40,789 nucleotides of DNA from Runella sp. MFBS21. Its GTDB lineage: Bacteria; Bacteroidota; Bacteroidia; Cytophagales; Spirosomataceae. The notes beneath the pieces were generated by a model. The model did no database searches. It worked only from the letters and a program-made list of their open reading frames with translations, and was not told the origin of the DNA. Of this stretch, positions 16,155 to 23,612 are shown piece by piece. The stretch's first letter is position 1. Each line of letters opens with the position of its first letter. Both the position numbers and the translations under genes were made by a program. The stretch spans positions 1-40,789 of the forward strand of contig NZ_JARNTW010000034.1 in assembly GCF_029433105.1 (NCBI RefSeq), given 5' to 3'.

Positions 16155-16904
16155 ATGATACCCTACAATTACTTTGTCCTAGGTCAGCTTCGTAGTGTGC
16201 GGCTCCAAATGCGAAGCATTCCTTACCGGTTAGGAAACAAGGTCCAATGCCCTATTTGTGGGCGTAGATACAAGGCTTTTATGCCATTTCGTTATCGGGC
16301 CAATGCTTATTGTCCAAGTTGCAAGTCTCTGGAGAGGCACCGTCTTGCTTACATTACTCTCAAGGAAAAGTTAGGCTTTTATGAAGCCCTTCCTAAAAAA
16401 GTACTTCATTTCGCCCCTGACATATGTTTATATGAGAGTATAAGGTCTCGACCTTATATTGATTATACTACGGCAGACAACATGACTACATTTACGAGTA
16501 GTATTACGGTGCGTCCAGATTATGTAATGTCTATCGACGACATTAAGTTTGAAAATGCTACCTTTGATGTGGTGATAGCGATTGGAGTATTGGTAATGGT
16601 CATTGACAATTCCAAAGCCCTTCAAGAGATACAGAGGGTACTCAAACCAGGCGGTTATGTAGTTTTACATGACCCTATTGATTACTCAAGAGCGCATTCC
16701 TTTTCGGATAAAGATATTTCTGCCGAAGAAAAACAGACGCTTTATCATGGACATGACCAGAGGTGGTATTATGGACAAGACTATGCGGATAGAATCAGAG
16801 CAGAAGGATTTGAAGTAGAGGAGATAACCGCCCAAAATGTTGATTATGAACGATATGGTATTCCTCCAAATGAGAGAATCTATGTTGCGACAAAGAAAAA
16901 ATGA
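16155..16904 (+). CDS. Class I methyltransferase with N-terminal four-cysteine zinc motif
   Basis: 249 residues. The N-terminus holds CPIC (32-35) and CPSC (53-56) in a small zinc-ribbon-like module, followed by KSLERHR, a combination found in methyltransferases of polysaccharide clusters. The Rossmann part has VLHFAPD as the weak motif I, a central FDVVIAIGVLVMVIDN, and EIQRVLKPGGYVVLHDPID (about 157-175), typical of Methyltransf_11. The usual N-x-L-E-H block reads GVLVMV, so catalysis may be altered. It probably methylates a glycan or glycolipid intermediate; the acceptor is unknown. Its stop overlaps the next gene's start by four bases (ATGA). Confidence 0.8.
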   Translation: MIPYNYFVLGQLRSVRLQMRSIPYRLGNKVQCPICGRRYKAFMPFRYRANAYCPSCKSLERHRLAYITLKEKLGFYEALPKKVLHFAPDICLYESIRSRPYIDYTTADNMTTFTSSITVRPDYVMSIDDIKFENATFDVVIAIGVLVMVIDNSKALQEIQRVLKPGGYVVLHDPIDYSRAHSFSDKDISAEEKQTLYHGHDQRWYYGQDYADRIRAEGFEVEEITAQNVDYERYGIPPNERIYVATKKK

Positions 16905-18034
16905 AGATTTTATTTTGTACAAATGCTTTTGAAAATGTAACCAATGGGCCGGTAAAGTTTGCCAATCTTATTTTGGAAATTAACGAAACTTTGCCAGCCC
17001 ATGAGGTAAGAGTTCTGACAGAAGATGTGTCTGAAGAGCGGTTGGTGACTTTGAAATATGTTTATAAAGTAAGACTCAATATCCCCCGAATTTTAAAACC
17101 AATTGGGCAGATTTTGAGGTGGTTTGTTTACTACAACCACATAAAAAAAATTCAAAAAAGCTACGATTTTGATGTACTAGTATTCATCAATTCATTCAAT
17201 GGAACATGGGCGAGTTTGGTTTCCACTAAGCCCACAGTAGGAATGATAAATGATGAAAAAAACATGCTCTCTACTTGGAAAAATTTCACTTTTAGTGCCT
17301 TATGGTTTAAAAGGTTTTTGTTTAAGCAATTTGAGCGGCTTTCAGCACATCATCACCAACTCATCATTGCCAACTCTCAGTTTCTAAAAAAACGAATTGA
17401 GACTACTTACAAAGTGTCCCCGGAGAAGGTCACAAAATTGTATAAGTCCATTGCGTTAGATGATGTTGAATTCAATCCTACCCGTAATTTTAAAGAACCC
17501 ATCAAAATTCTATTTGTCAAAGCTGACTATTTAGTAGGCCAACTGCCACTTTTGGCCGAAGCCCTTAAACGCTTAGAGAAGTACCAATTTTTGTTGACAG
17601 TAATAGGGCCAGAACCTTGGTTTGAAGCGCATTTAAAGTCTTTTTTCTCCCAAATATTTCATGTAAAGTTAGAATACCTTGGTCCTCAGCCTCAAGACCG
17701 TGTCTATGCTTGCATGAGAAGTCATGATATTTTTTGTGTGCCTTCTTATACAGAAGCGTTTGGGGTAGCAAATATAGAAGCATTAGCGCATGGAATTTCG
17801 GTCATTAGCACATGGGTAGGGGGGATTCCTGAGGTAATAGACAATGGTAAAAATGGCTGGCTCATAGAGCCTTCAAATGCTCAGGATTTGGCCAATGCTA
17901 TTGAAGAATGTATTCAAAATCCTACGCTTCGCTTAGAGAAAGCCCAAAATGGTAGGAATTTTATTCGAAAGTTTTCTAAAGACGAAATGTTACGCAACTT
18001 TGTAGAAATGCTCATGACTGTGGTAAAAGTATAG
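16901..18034 (+). CDS. Glycosyltransferase family 4
   Basis: 377 residues. The first strand MKILFCTNAFENVTNGPVKFA includes the N-G-x-x-K-F-A acceptor-side loop of GT4 enzymes. The C-terminal domain contains ILFVKADYLVGQ and YLGPQPQDRVYACM. The donor motif is PSYTEAFGVANIEALAHGISVISTWVGGIPEVI, with the E-x7-E pair intact (EAFGVANIE, about 287-295). It would transfer a sugar with retention of configuration to a lipid-linked acceptor at the inner membrane. The four-base overlap with the methyltransferase gene shows translational coupling. O-antigen ligase/polymerase follows 25 bases later. Confidence 0.9.
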   Translation: MKILFCTNAFENVTNGPVKFANLILEINETLPAHEVRVLTEDVSEERLVTLKYVYKVRLNIPRILKPIGQILRWFVYYNHIKKIQKSYDFDVLVFINSFNGTWASLVSTKPTVGMINDEKNMLSTWKNFTFSALWFKRFLFKQFERLSAHHHQLIIANSQFLKKRIETTYKVSPEKVTKLYKSIALDDVEFNPTRNFKEPIKILFVKADYLVGQLPLLAEALKRLEKYQFLLTVIGPEPWFEAHLKSFFSQIFHVKLEYLGPQPQDRVYACMRSHDIFCVPSYTEAFGVANIEALAHGISVISTWVGGIPEVIDNGKNGWLIEPSNAQDLANAIEECIQNPTLRLEKAQNGRNFIRKFSKDEMLRNFVEMLMTVVKV

Positions 18035-18059
18035 AGGAGTATCAAAAACAAAGAAAAGT

Positions 18060-19313
18060 ATGCAGTGGCGTCATGTTTTTAAAAATCAGCAGCGGTGGGA
18101 TTGGCACTTGGTCATGTTTTTTCTGAACGTATTTGCGGTTGTATATGGCTATGGACTACGTGGAGAGGCTTTTCAGGCCGCAAAAGTTTTGAGAGTGGGA
18201 TTGGTAATGGTCTCACTAGGAAGCATTTTGTGGACTGGGCGCAATAAGAAATATTTATTTGACAGGCATAAAAGCTGGGTTCTATACATATTTTTGTTGC
18301 TATATTTTTTGGTGTCTCCTTTCAGTGTTGATTTTATACGTAGTTTACAACGACTCATTGCTTGGATTCCTTTTCTGATTTATATCAACTACTTTATTAT
18401 TTATCTTTTTGAAAACTATTCTAAAGATGAGGCAAAAATTAAATTGCTTCAAATTTTTAGCCTAGCCTATTTCTTCCCTGTGCTAATTATGCTAAGCAAT
18501 GGCGTCGCTTTTCAAACCGAAAATGCTTATGGTCAGAGTATTAGTAATTATAAGACAAATGTTTTGAGCTGGGCATGTACGGTATTTGTTATACTAAGTT
18601 TTGATTTGTATACTAATTACAAGATGCCTACTTGGCTTAAGTATACCTTTTTTGCAACGGGGGTGGTTACTTTGTGGGCGATTGTTTTGATGGGCTCTCG
18701 AAGTAGTTATGCGAGCTTAGGCCTTTCGACGATGATAGTGATTTGGCGGAGCAAGATTAGTTCTATCTACCTAAAAGGAGCTATCGGAGTTTGTATTGCA
18801 GGTTTTGCTTACTATATCATTACTAGCCCAAACTCAGTTGTAAATCTGCGTTCAGAGTACGCAACTATCCGAAATCAAAGAAAAGAGGTGCGGCTTGAAT
18901 TGGCAGAGCATGCCTTTCAAATTTTTGAAAACAATCCCCGAGTCTTTTTTACTGGCTTTGGATTTGATAATTTTCAGGCAGGTTTGCAATATTATGCGGG
19001 TGTACAAACCGAATTAGCATCTCACAATTCTTATCTAGAAATCCTTTTTTCGGGAGGAGGTATCACGTTTGTTTTTTTTCTATGTTTTTTCGTTTTTAAT
19101 GCTGCAATCAAATACTATAGGTTTGATAGTCAGTATTTTATATTTATGCCGCCTTTTCTTATTATTCCTTATTTTGAATCTAACCTCAATGCCGGACAGT
19201 TTCTGTTTTTTCCCTGGATGACTTTTTTGTTTTATTACTTACACGCCTCTTCCAATCAATATACATTGAGGCAAAATGGGTATGAAGAGCCCTTGAAAGA
19301 AGCTCATAGATGA
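18060..19313 (+). CDS. O-antigen ligase / Wzy-like polymerase, membrane protein
   Basis: 417 residues, almost entirely hydrophobic with about ten to eleven transmembrane spans. The larger periplasmic loop carries ETGFGFDNF-like and ASHNSYLEILFSGGGI sequences (about 318-340), the conserved H-N-x-x-L-E of the Wzy_C/WaaL domain; MGSRSSYASLGLSTM (about 218-232) is the other conserved patch. Such proteins polymerise or ligate lipid-linked oligosaccharide on the periplasmic side of the inner membrane. WaaL and Wzy cannot be separated by eye. It closes the cluster. The DNA is notably AT-rich. Confidence 0.85.
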   Translation: MQWRHVFKNQQRWDWHLVMFFLNVFAVVYGYGLRGEAFQAAKVLRVGLVMVSLGSILWTGRNKKYLFDRHKSWVLYIFLLLYFLVSPFSVDFIRSLQRLIAWIPFLIYINYFIIYLFENYSKDEAKIKLLQIFSLAYFFPVLIMLSNGVAFQTENAYGQSISNYKTNVLSWACTVFVILSFDLYTNYKMPTWLKYTFFATGVVTLWAIVLMGSRSSYASLGLSTMIVIWRSKISSIYLKGAIGVCIAGFAYYIITSPNSVVNLRSEYATIRNQRKEVRLELAEHAFQIFENNPRVFFTGFGFDNFQAGLQYYAGVQTELASHNSYLEILFSGGGITFVFFLCFFVFNAAIKYYRFDSQYFIFMPPFLIIPYFESNLNAGQFLFFPWMTFLFYYLHASSNQYTLRQNGYEEPLKEAHR

Positions 19314-19341
19314 AAAATCAAACCATGAGCTTCCTTGCTGA

Positions 19342-19686
19342 CTATTTCTTTTCTTCTGTATTATCTCCTCCAAACAAACCTTTGATAAAGTCTGTTGCTT
19401 TGTCGATAGCTTCGCTTGCTTCTTCTTTCAAATCCTCAAATTTTTCTTGAGCTTCAGCCGCTAATTCTTCGGCTTTTAATTTTGCTTCTGCTAGAGCTTC
19501 TCCTGCCTCGGCTTTGAGTTCGGCGGCTTTTGCGGTGGCTTCAGCTTTGATTTCTTCTACATCAATGCTTTGAAGTTTTTCGGTGATTTCACCTTTAATT
19601 TCTTCATACTTTTCTTGAGCCTCAGAGGCTAGTTCTTGGGCTTTTGCTTTAGCTTGTTCGGCTGCATTTTTTAATTGGTCTTCCAT
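19342..19686 (-). CDS. Ala/Glu/Lys-rich amphipathic-helix protein with an internal duplication
   Basis: 114 residues, nearly all A, E, K, L with no cysteine and no signal peptide or transmembrane span. It should form a long amphipathic helix or coiled coil (about 1-100), ending KGLFGGDNTEEKK. A segment is duplicated: AKAKAQELASEAQEKYEEIK (12-31) and AKLKAEELAAEAQEKFEDLK (68-87), offset 56 residues, close to five 11-residue turns. It resembles apolipoprotein- or LEA-like helices and small YtxH-type proteins, but no family is certain. It is transcribed alone, convergent with the O-antigen ligase gene, which ends 28 bases away. A membrane-surface or stress role is a guess. Confidence 0.75.
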   Translation of the reverse strand: MEDQLKNAAEQAKAKAQELASEAQEKYEEIKGEITEKLQSIDVEEIKAEATAKAAELKAEAGEALAEAKLKAEELAAEAQEKFEDLKEEASEAIDKATDFIKGLFGGDNTEEKK

Positions 19687-19834
19687 TGGTTTTAAGTATT
19701 TGAGCGGTTAATAAAAGTATTATCACAAATTTAGACTAATACCAGTACGATTAGTAAGCAAAGATGTATTTTAATTTTCGCCTATAAATGTATATTTGTA
19801 TAAAGCTAAAGTGAAGGATGATAAGAGTATGTTT

Positions 19835-19865
19835 TTTGAATTTGTTTTGAGAATCAATACTTTTG
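19835..19865 (+). promoter_or_regulatory. Promoter of the serine-palmitoyltransferase-like gene
   Basis: TTTG at 19835-19838, 19-base spacer, TACTTTTG at 19858-19865: a close match to the Bacteroidota consensus. Transcription would start near 19872, about 44 bases before the GTG start. Confidence 0.78.
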
Positions 19866-19915
19866 CAAGAAAATTGTCTAAAAACTAGATTTAACCCTCA
19901 AAAAAGCAATATAAA

Positions 19916-21184
19916 GTGGATATTTTCGAGAAACTACGTAACAACTGGGGGCCTATTGGAGCATCTGCCAAGGCCTTAAATAGCCATCATTATTTTTCTT
20001 TCCCTAAACTTGAGGGAGAACTTGGCCCTCACATGAGGTTTCGAGGAATGGACGTGCTTAATTGGAGCTTAAATAATTACTTAGGATTAGCCAATCACCC
20101 CGAAGTTCGTGAAGCAGATGCCAATGCTAGCGCTAAATGGGGACTTGCCTATCCTATGGGGGCTCGTATGATGTCTGGAAATTCAGATTATCATGAAGCA
20201 TTTGAGAAAGAATTGGCGGAGTTTGTCGGAAAAAAAGATGCTTTTTTGCTCAATTATGGTTATCAAGGGGTGATGTCAGTGATAGAGTGTGTATGTGACC
20301 ATCGGGATGTAATTGTATATGATGCCGAAGCCCATGCGTGTTTGATTGACGGTATTCGTTTACATAAAGCAAAAATGGGACAATACTACAAGTTTAACCA
20401 TAATGATATGGAAAGCTTGGAGAAAAACTTGATTAGAGCCACCAAACTAGCCAATGAAAAAGGTGGCGGTGTATTGGTGATTACTGAAGGCGTATTTGGG
20501 ATGTCGGGTAAAGTAGGTAGTCTGGATAAGGTAGTAGAGCTAAAGAAAAAATATAATTTCAGACTTTTGGTAGATGATGCTCATGGGTTTGGGACTATGG
20601 GCGAAAATGGAGGAGGTGTCGGTGAGATGTTCGGAGTTTCGGCGGAGATAGATTTGTATTTTTCAACCTTTGCCAAGTCTATGGCTGCGATTGGTGCTTT
20701 TGTAGCAGCAGATGACCCAGATATTATCATGTACCTTAAATACAATATGCGCTCCCAAACGTATGCCAAAGCCCTACCAATGCCGTATGTGGAAGCAGGG
20801 CGTAAACGTTTGGAGTTGATTAAAAACCATCCCGAACTCCGCGAAAACCTTTGGAAGATTGTAGCAGCTCTTCAAAATGGTTTACGAGAAAGAGGGTTTA
20901 ACATTGGAGAAACTACGTCGCCAGTGACGCCGGTATTTATGCAAGGTCTGGAAGGAGGATTACCAGAAGTAACCAACATGGTGCGTGATTTACGCGAAAA
21001 CATGGGGATTTTCTGTTCGATAGTAGTATATCCAGTGATTCCTAAAGGGCAGATTATATTGCGGCTCATTCCTACTGCAGCACATACCTTAGAAGATGTA
21101 GAGCGCACTCTCGAAGCATTTGATACCATGCGTGAGAAATTAGATGCAGGTGTGTATCGAGCCGATTTGGTGATAGAAGCCTAA
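19916..21184 (+). CDS. Alpha-oxoamine synthase, probable serine palmitoyltransferase
   Basis: 422 residues from a GTG start. It is a PLP enzyme of the family that includes AONS (BioF), KBL and serine palmitoyltransferase. Visible are LNNYLGLANHPEV, the stacking histidine in AEAHACLIDG (H140), LLVDDAHGFGTMG (D220/D221 region) and the PLP lysine in FSTFAKSMAAIGAFVA (K254). Bacteroidota make sphingolipids, and their SPT is a long-standing member of this family. The extended start MDIFEKLRNNWGPIG and the G-rich MGARMMSGN fit that group better than BioF, and no biotin genes adjoin. SPT joins serine with palmitoyl-CoA to form 3-ketosphinganine in the cytoplasm. BioF or KBL remain alternatives. Confidence 0.7.
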   Translation: MDIFEKLRNNWGPIGASAKALNSHHYFSFPKLEGELGPHMRFRGMDVLNWSLNNYLGLANHPEVREADANASAKWGLAYPMGARMMSGNSDYHEAFEKELAEFVGKKDAFLLNYGYQGVMSVIECVCDHRDVIVYDAEAHACLIDGIRLHKAKMGQYYKFNHNDMESLEKNLIRATKLANEKGGGVLVITEGVFGMSGKVGSLDKVVELKKKYNFRLLVDDAHGFGTMGENGGGVGEMFGVSAEIDLYFSTFAKSMAAIGAFVAADDPDIIMYLKYNMRSQTYAKALPMPYVEAGRKRLELIKNHPELRENLWKIVAALQNGLRERGFNIGETTSPVTPVFMQGLEGGLPEVTNMVRDLRENMGIFCSIVVYPVIPKGQIILRLIPTAAHTLEDVERTLEAFDTMREKLDAGVYRADLVIEA

Positions 21185-21202
21185 TTTTCATAGATTTTTT
21201 AG

Positions 21203-21240
21203 AAGCGGGTAGTTTTTGCACAAGACTCCCCGCTTTTTTT
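21203..21240 (+). terminator. Terminator after the serine-palmitoyltransferase-like gene
   Basis: AAGCGGG pairs with CCCGCTT, with an inner AGT/ACT pairing and a T run of at least seven at the end. Sits 20 bases after the stop. Confidence 0.8.
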
Positions 21241-21298
21241 ATGAATATATAAGGGGATTTTGGAAGGTAAGTACTTTTAATACAAAACTTATCATCTT

Positions 21299-22381
21299 AT
21301 GAAATCCTTACTATCTTTTATGCTGATAGGGCTGTTGCACATCAGCTTTTGGAGTGCTGCTCAGCAGCCATTACGGTTAGGTGTGGTAGGGCTTACTCAC
21401 GATCATGTTCATCAAATCTTACGAAGAGCTTCCCAAAAAGATGTAGAGATTGTAGGAATTGCCGAGCCTAATCAAGAGCTTGCCCTGCGTTATCTCAAGC
21501 GCTATCAACTTTCTGAGAAGTTGTGGTACCCCACTACAGAAGCCATGATTGCAGCTACTCGGCCAGAAGCGGTGTGCGCGTTCAATAGTATTTTTGAACA
21601 CAGGCAAGTAGTGGAAATATGCGCGCCCAAAGGGATTCATGTAATGGTCGAAAAACCTTTGGCAGTCAGTGTAGCTCACGCTGACGCTATGATAAAACTA
21701 GCCCAAAAGCATAAAATCCATCTATTGACAAATTTTGAGACTACTTGGTATGCAAGTCATCAACGAGCCTTTGAGATGATTCATGAGCAAAAGGCTGTGG
21801 GAGATATCCGGAAGGTAGTGGTGCATGATGGTCACCGAGGCCCGAAAGAGATTGGATGTTCAAAAGAGTTTTTGGATTGGCTAACAGACCCTGTCATGAA
21901 TGGAGGAGGAGCCGTGATTGATTTTGGTTGTTATGGTGCCAATCTCATGACTTGGTTGATGAAAGGAGAGCGACCCATTAGTGTATCGGCCATAACTCAG
22001 CAAATCAAACCCGATATTTATCCAAAGGTAGATGATGAAGCTACCATTATTGTGACTTATCCTAAAGCACAAGGGATTTTTCAAGCTTCTTGGAATTGGC
22101 CTTTTGACCGAAAAGACATCGAAGTTTATGGGCAGACAGGATACGTGGTTTGTGATAAAACTTTGCAACTAAAAGTAAGGACGGGAAATGAAGAAGAAAA
22201 GCGACAAATCGCTGCTTTGTCAGCACCCTACAATGACCCTTTTACTTATTTTGCGGCAGTAGTAAAAGGCGAAATCAAGCCTCAAAAAGACTTGTCATCT
22301 CCCGAAATCAATCGTATTGTGGTGGAGATTTTGGAGGCTGCTGTAAAATCAGCTAAAACAGGGAAGGTAGTGAAGCTATAG
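21299..22381 (+). CDS. Exported Gfo/Idh/MocA-family oxidoreductase
   Basis: 360 residues. A hydrophobic N-terminus (LLSFMLIGLLHISFWSAAQ) is a probable signal peptide. The Rossmann part begins LRLGVVGLTHDHVHQIL, with the glycine-rich turn altered to GLTHDH. VMVEKPLAVS (about 119-128) is the conserved E-K-P motif, and GGGAVIDFGCYGANLMTWLM (about 200-219) carries the catalytic-site region. Such enzymes oxidise or reduce sugars or related alcohols with NAD(P). Export is common in Bacteroidota members of this family, some of which use tightly bound cofactor. The substrate is unknown. It is a single-gene unit with its own terminator. Confidence 0.85.
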   Translation: MKSLLSFMLIGLLHISFWSAAQQPLRLGVVGLTHDHVHQILRRASQKDVEIVGIAEPNQELALRYLKRYQLSEKLWYPTTEAMIAATRPEAVCAFNSIFEHRQVVEICAPKGIHVMVEKPLAVSVAHADAMIKLAQKHKIHLLTNFETTWYASHQRAFEMIHEQKAVGDIRKVVVHDGHRGPKEIGCSKEFLDWLTDPVMNGGGAVIDFGCYGANLMTWLMKGERPISVSAITQQIKPDIYPKVDDEATIIVTYPKAQGIFQASWNWPFDRKDIEVYGQTGYVVCDKTLQLKVRTGNEEEKRQIAALSAPYNDPFTYFAAVVKGEIKPQKDLSSPEINRIVVEILEAAVKSAKTGKVVKL

Positions 22382-22390
22382 AAAAAATAA

Positions 22391-22419
22391 AAGTCGCTGA
22401 TTTTTCAGCGACTTTTTGC
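22391..22419 (+). terminator. Terminator after the Gfo/Idh/MocA gene
   Basis: AAGTCGCTGA (22391-22400) pairs with TCAGCGACTT (22405-22414) around a four-base loop and runs into five Ts. With A-rich sequence on the other side, it can also stop the minus-strand tRNA transcript. Confidence 0.88.
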
Positions 22420-22423
22420 TTTG

Positions 22424-22496
<73 letters not shown>

Positions 22497-22510
22497 ATGT
22501 AATGGGACTG

Positions 22511-22541
22511 CAAAGGTAAGACCTTTTTCAGAAAAAACAAC
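22511..22541 (-). promoter_or_regulatory. Promoter of the initiator tRNA gene
   Basis: Read on the minus strand, GTTG is followed after 19 bases by TACCTTTG (plus-strand CAAAGGTA at 22511-22518). Transcription would begin near 22505, about nine bases before the tRNA 5' end. Confidence 0.68.
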
Positions 22542-22549
22542 TATCTTTG
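22542..22549 (+). promoter_or_regulatory. -7 promoter element for era
   Basis: TATCTTTG exactly fits TAnnTTTG and is directly adjacent to the divergent tRNA promoter. The -33 region offers only a T run (22524-22528). The leader to the era ATG would be about 58 bases. Confidence 0.58.
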
Positions 22550-22613
22550 CAAAAAAAATAAAAAAATATATCTCTGGTCATCAAAAAGAGATAGGTACTA
22601 ATAGATTGAAATA

Positions 22614-23540
22614 ATGGAAGCAGAGAATATATTGCCCCAAGTAAGTCCCAATCACCGTGCTGGATTTATCAGTATTGTGGGTAAACCCAACGTTGGAAAA
22701 TCTACATTGATGAATGTATTGGTAGGAGAGAAGCTATCTATCATTACATCAAAAGCCCAAACGACTCGTCACCGTATTATGGGTATTTTGAATGGCGTTC
22801 ATGAGGGTACTGATTTTCAATTGGTATATTCAGATACCCCTGGAATCATCAAACCTCAGTATAAGCTTCATGAGTCGATGATGGATTTTGTGCAAGGGTC
22901 TCTTGAAGATGCAGATATTGTGCTTTTTGTGGTGGATATTTTTGAAAAACATGACGAAGAAGATGTTTTGCAACGATTGGCACGTACCGAAGGTGCAGTG
23001 ATTTTGGTATTGAATAAAACGGACTTGGCTACTCCTGAGCAAATCGAAGAAAAAATCGCTTTCTGGAAAGAAAAACTCTTTACGGCGGCTATTATTCCTA
23101 TCTCTGCTTTAAAAGAAGAAGGTATCGATAAGTTGTTTGGAGCAATCATGGAATACTTGCCTGTGCATCCACCTTATTTTCCTAAAGATGAGCTGACTGA
23201 TAAGCCCGAACGTTTTTTTGCGGCTGAGATTATTCGCGAAAAAGTCTTTTTGAATTATAAAAAAGAGGTGCCTTACAGTACAGAAATTTTAATTGAGGAG
23301 TTTAAAGAAAAGAAAGATATTATTGTCATCAGGGCGGTTATTTTGGTAGAAAGACAAAGCCAAAAAGGAATCATTATTGGTGACAAAGGCAGCATGCTCA
23401 AAAAAATAGGCATGGCTGCCCGAGAAGAAATGGAACAGTTTTTTGGTAAAAAGGTGTTCTTGGAACAATACGTAAAAGTTGAGCCTGATTGGCGCAACAA
23501 AATACAGAAGTTGAAGCAGTTTGGATACGAGAACTCCTAG
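22614..23540 (+). CDS. era: GTPase Era
   Basis: 308 residues. An N-terminal GTPase domain carries GKPNVGKS (23-30, G1), SDTPG (73-77, G3) and VLNKTD (G4). The Era-specific switch region reads SKAQTTRHRIMGI. The C-terminal KH domain contains IIIGDKGSMLKKIG (GxxG loop), followed by FLEQYVKVEPDWR. Era binds the 3' end of 16S rRNA and assists assembly of the small ribosomal subunit. It is followed 72 bases later by der, another ribosome-assembly GTPase, with a hairpin in the gap. The pair era-der is common in Bacteroidota. Confidence 0.97.
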   Translation: MEAENILPQVSPNHRAGFISIVGKPNVGKSTLMNVLVGEKLSIITSKAQTTRHRIMGILNGVHEGTDFQLVYSDTPGIIKPQYKLHESMMDFVQGSLEDADIVLFVVDIFEKHDEEDVLQRLARTEGAVILVLNKTDLATPEQIEEKIAFWKEKLFTAAIIPISALKEEGIDKLFGAIMEYLPVHPPYFPKDELTDKPERFFAAEIIREKVFLNYKKEVPYSTEILIEEFKEKKDIIVIRAVILVERQSQKGIIIGDKGSMLKKIGMAAREEMEQFFGKKVFLEQYVKVEPDWRNKIQKLKQFGYENS

Positions 23541-23576
23541 AGGTAAGGTATCTAACAAAACTGCAAAACGCCAAAC

Positions 23577-23596
23577 AGACACCCCACAGGGTGTCT
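23577..23596. repeat. Palindromic hairpin between era and der
   Basis: AGACACCC pairs with GGGTGTCT around the loop CACA. There is no T run after it, so it is not a normal terminator. It may be a REP-like dispersed palindrome or an RNA-processing site. Confidence 0.6.
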
Positions 23597-23612
23597 CTAC
23601 ATTTTCATAACA

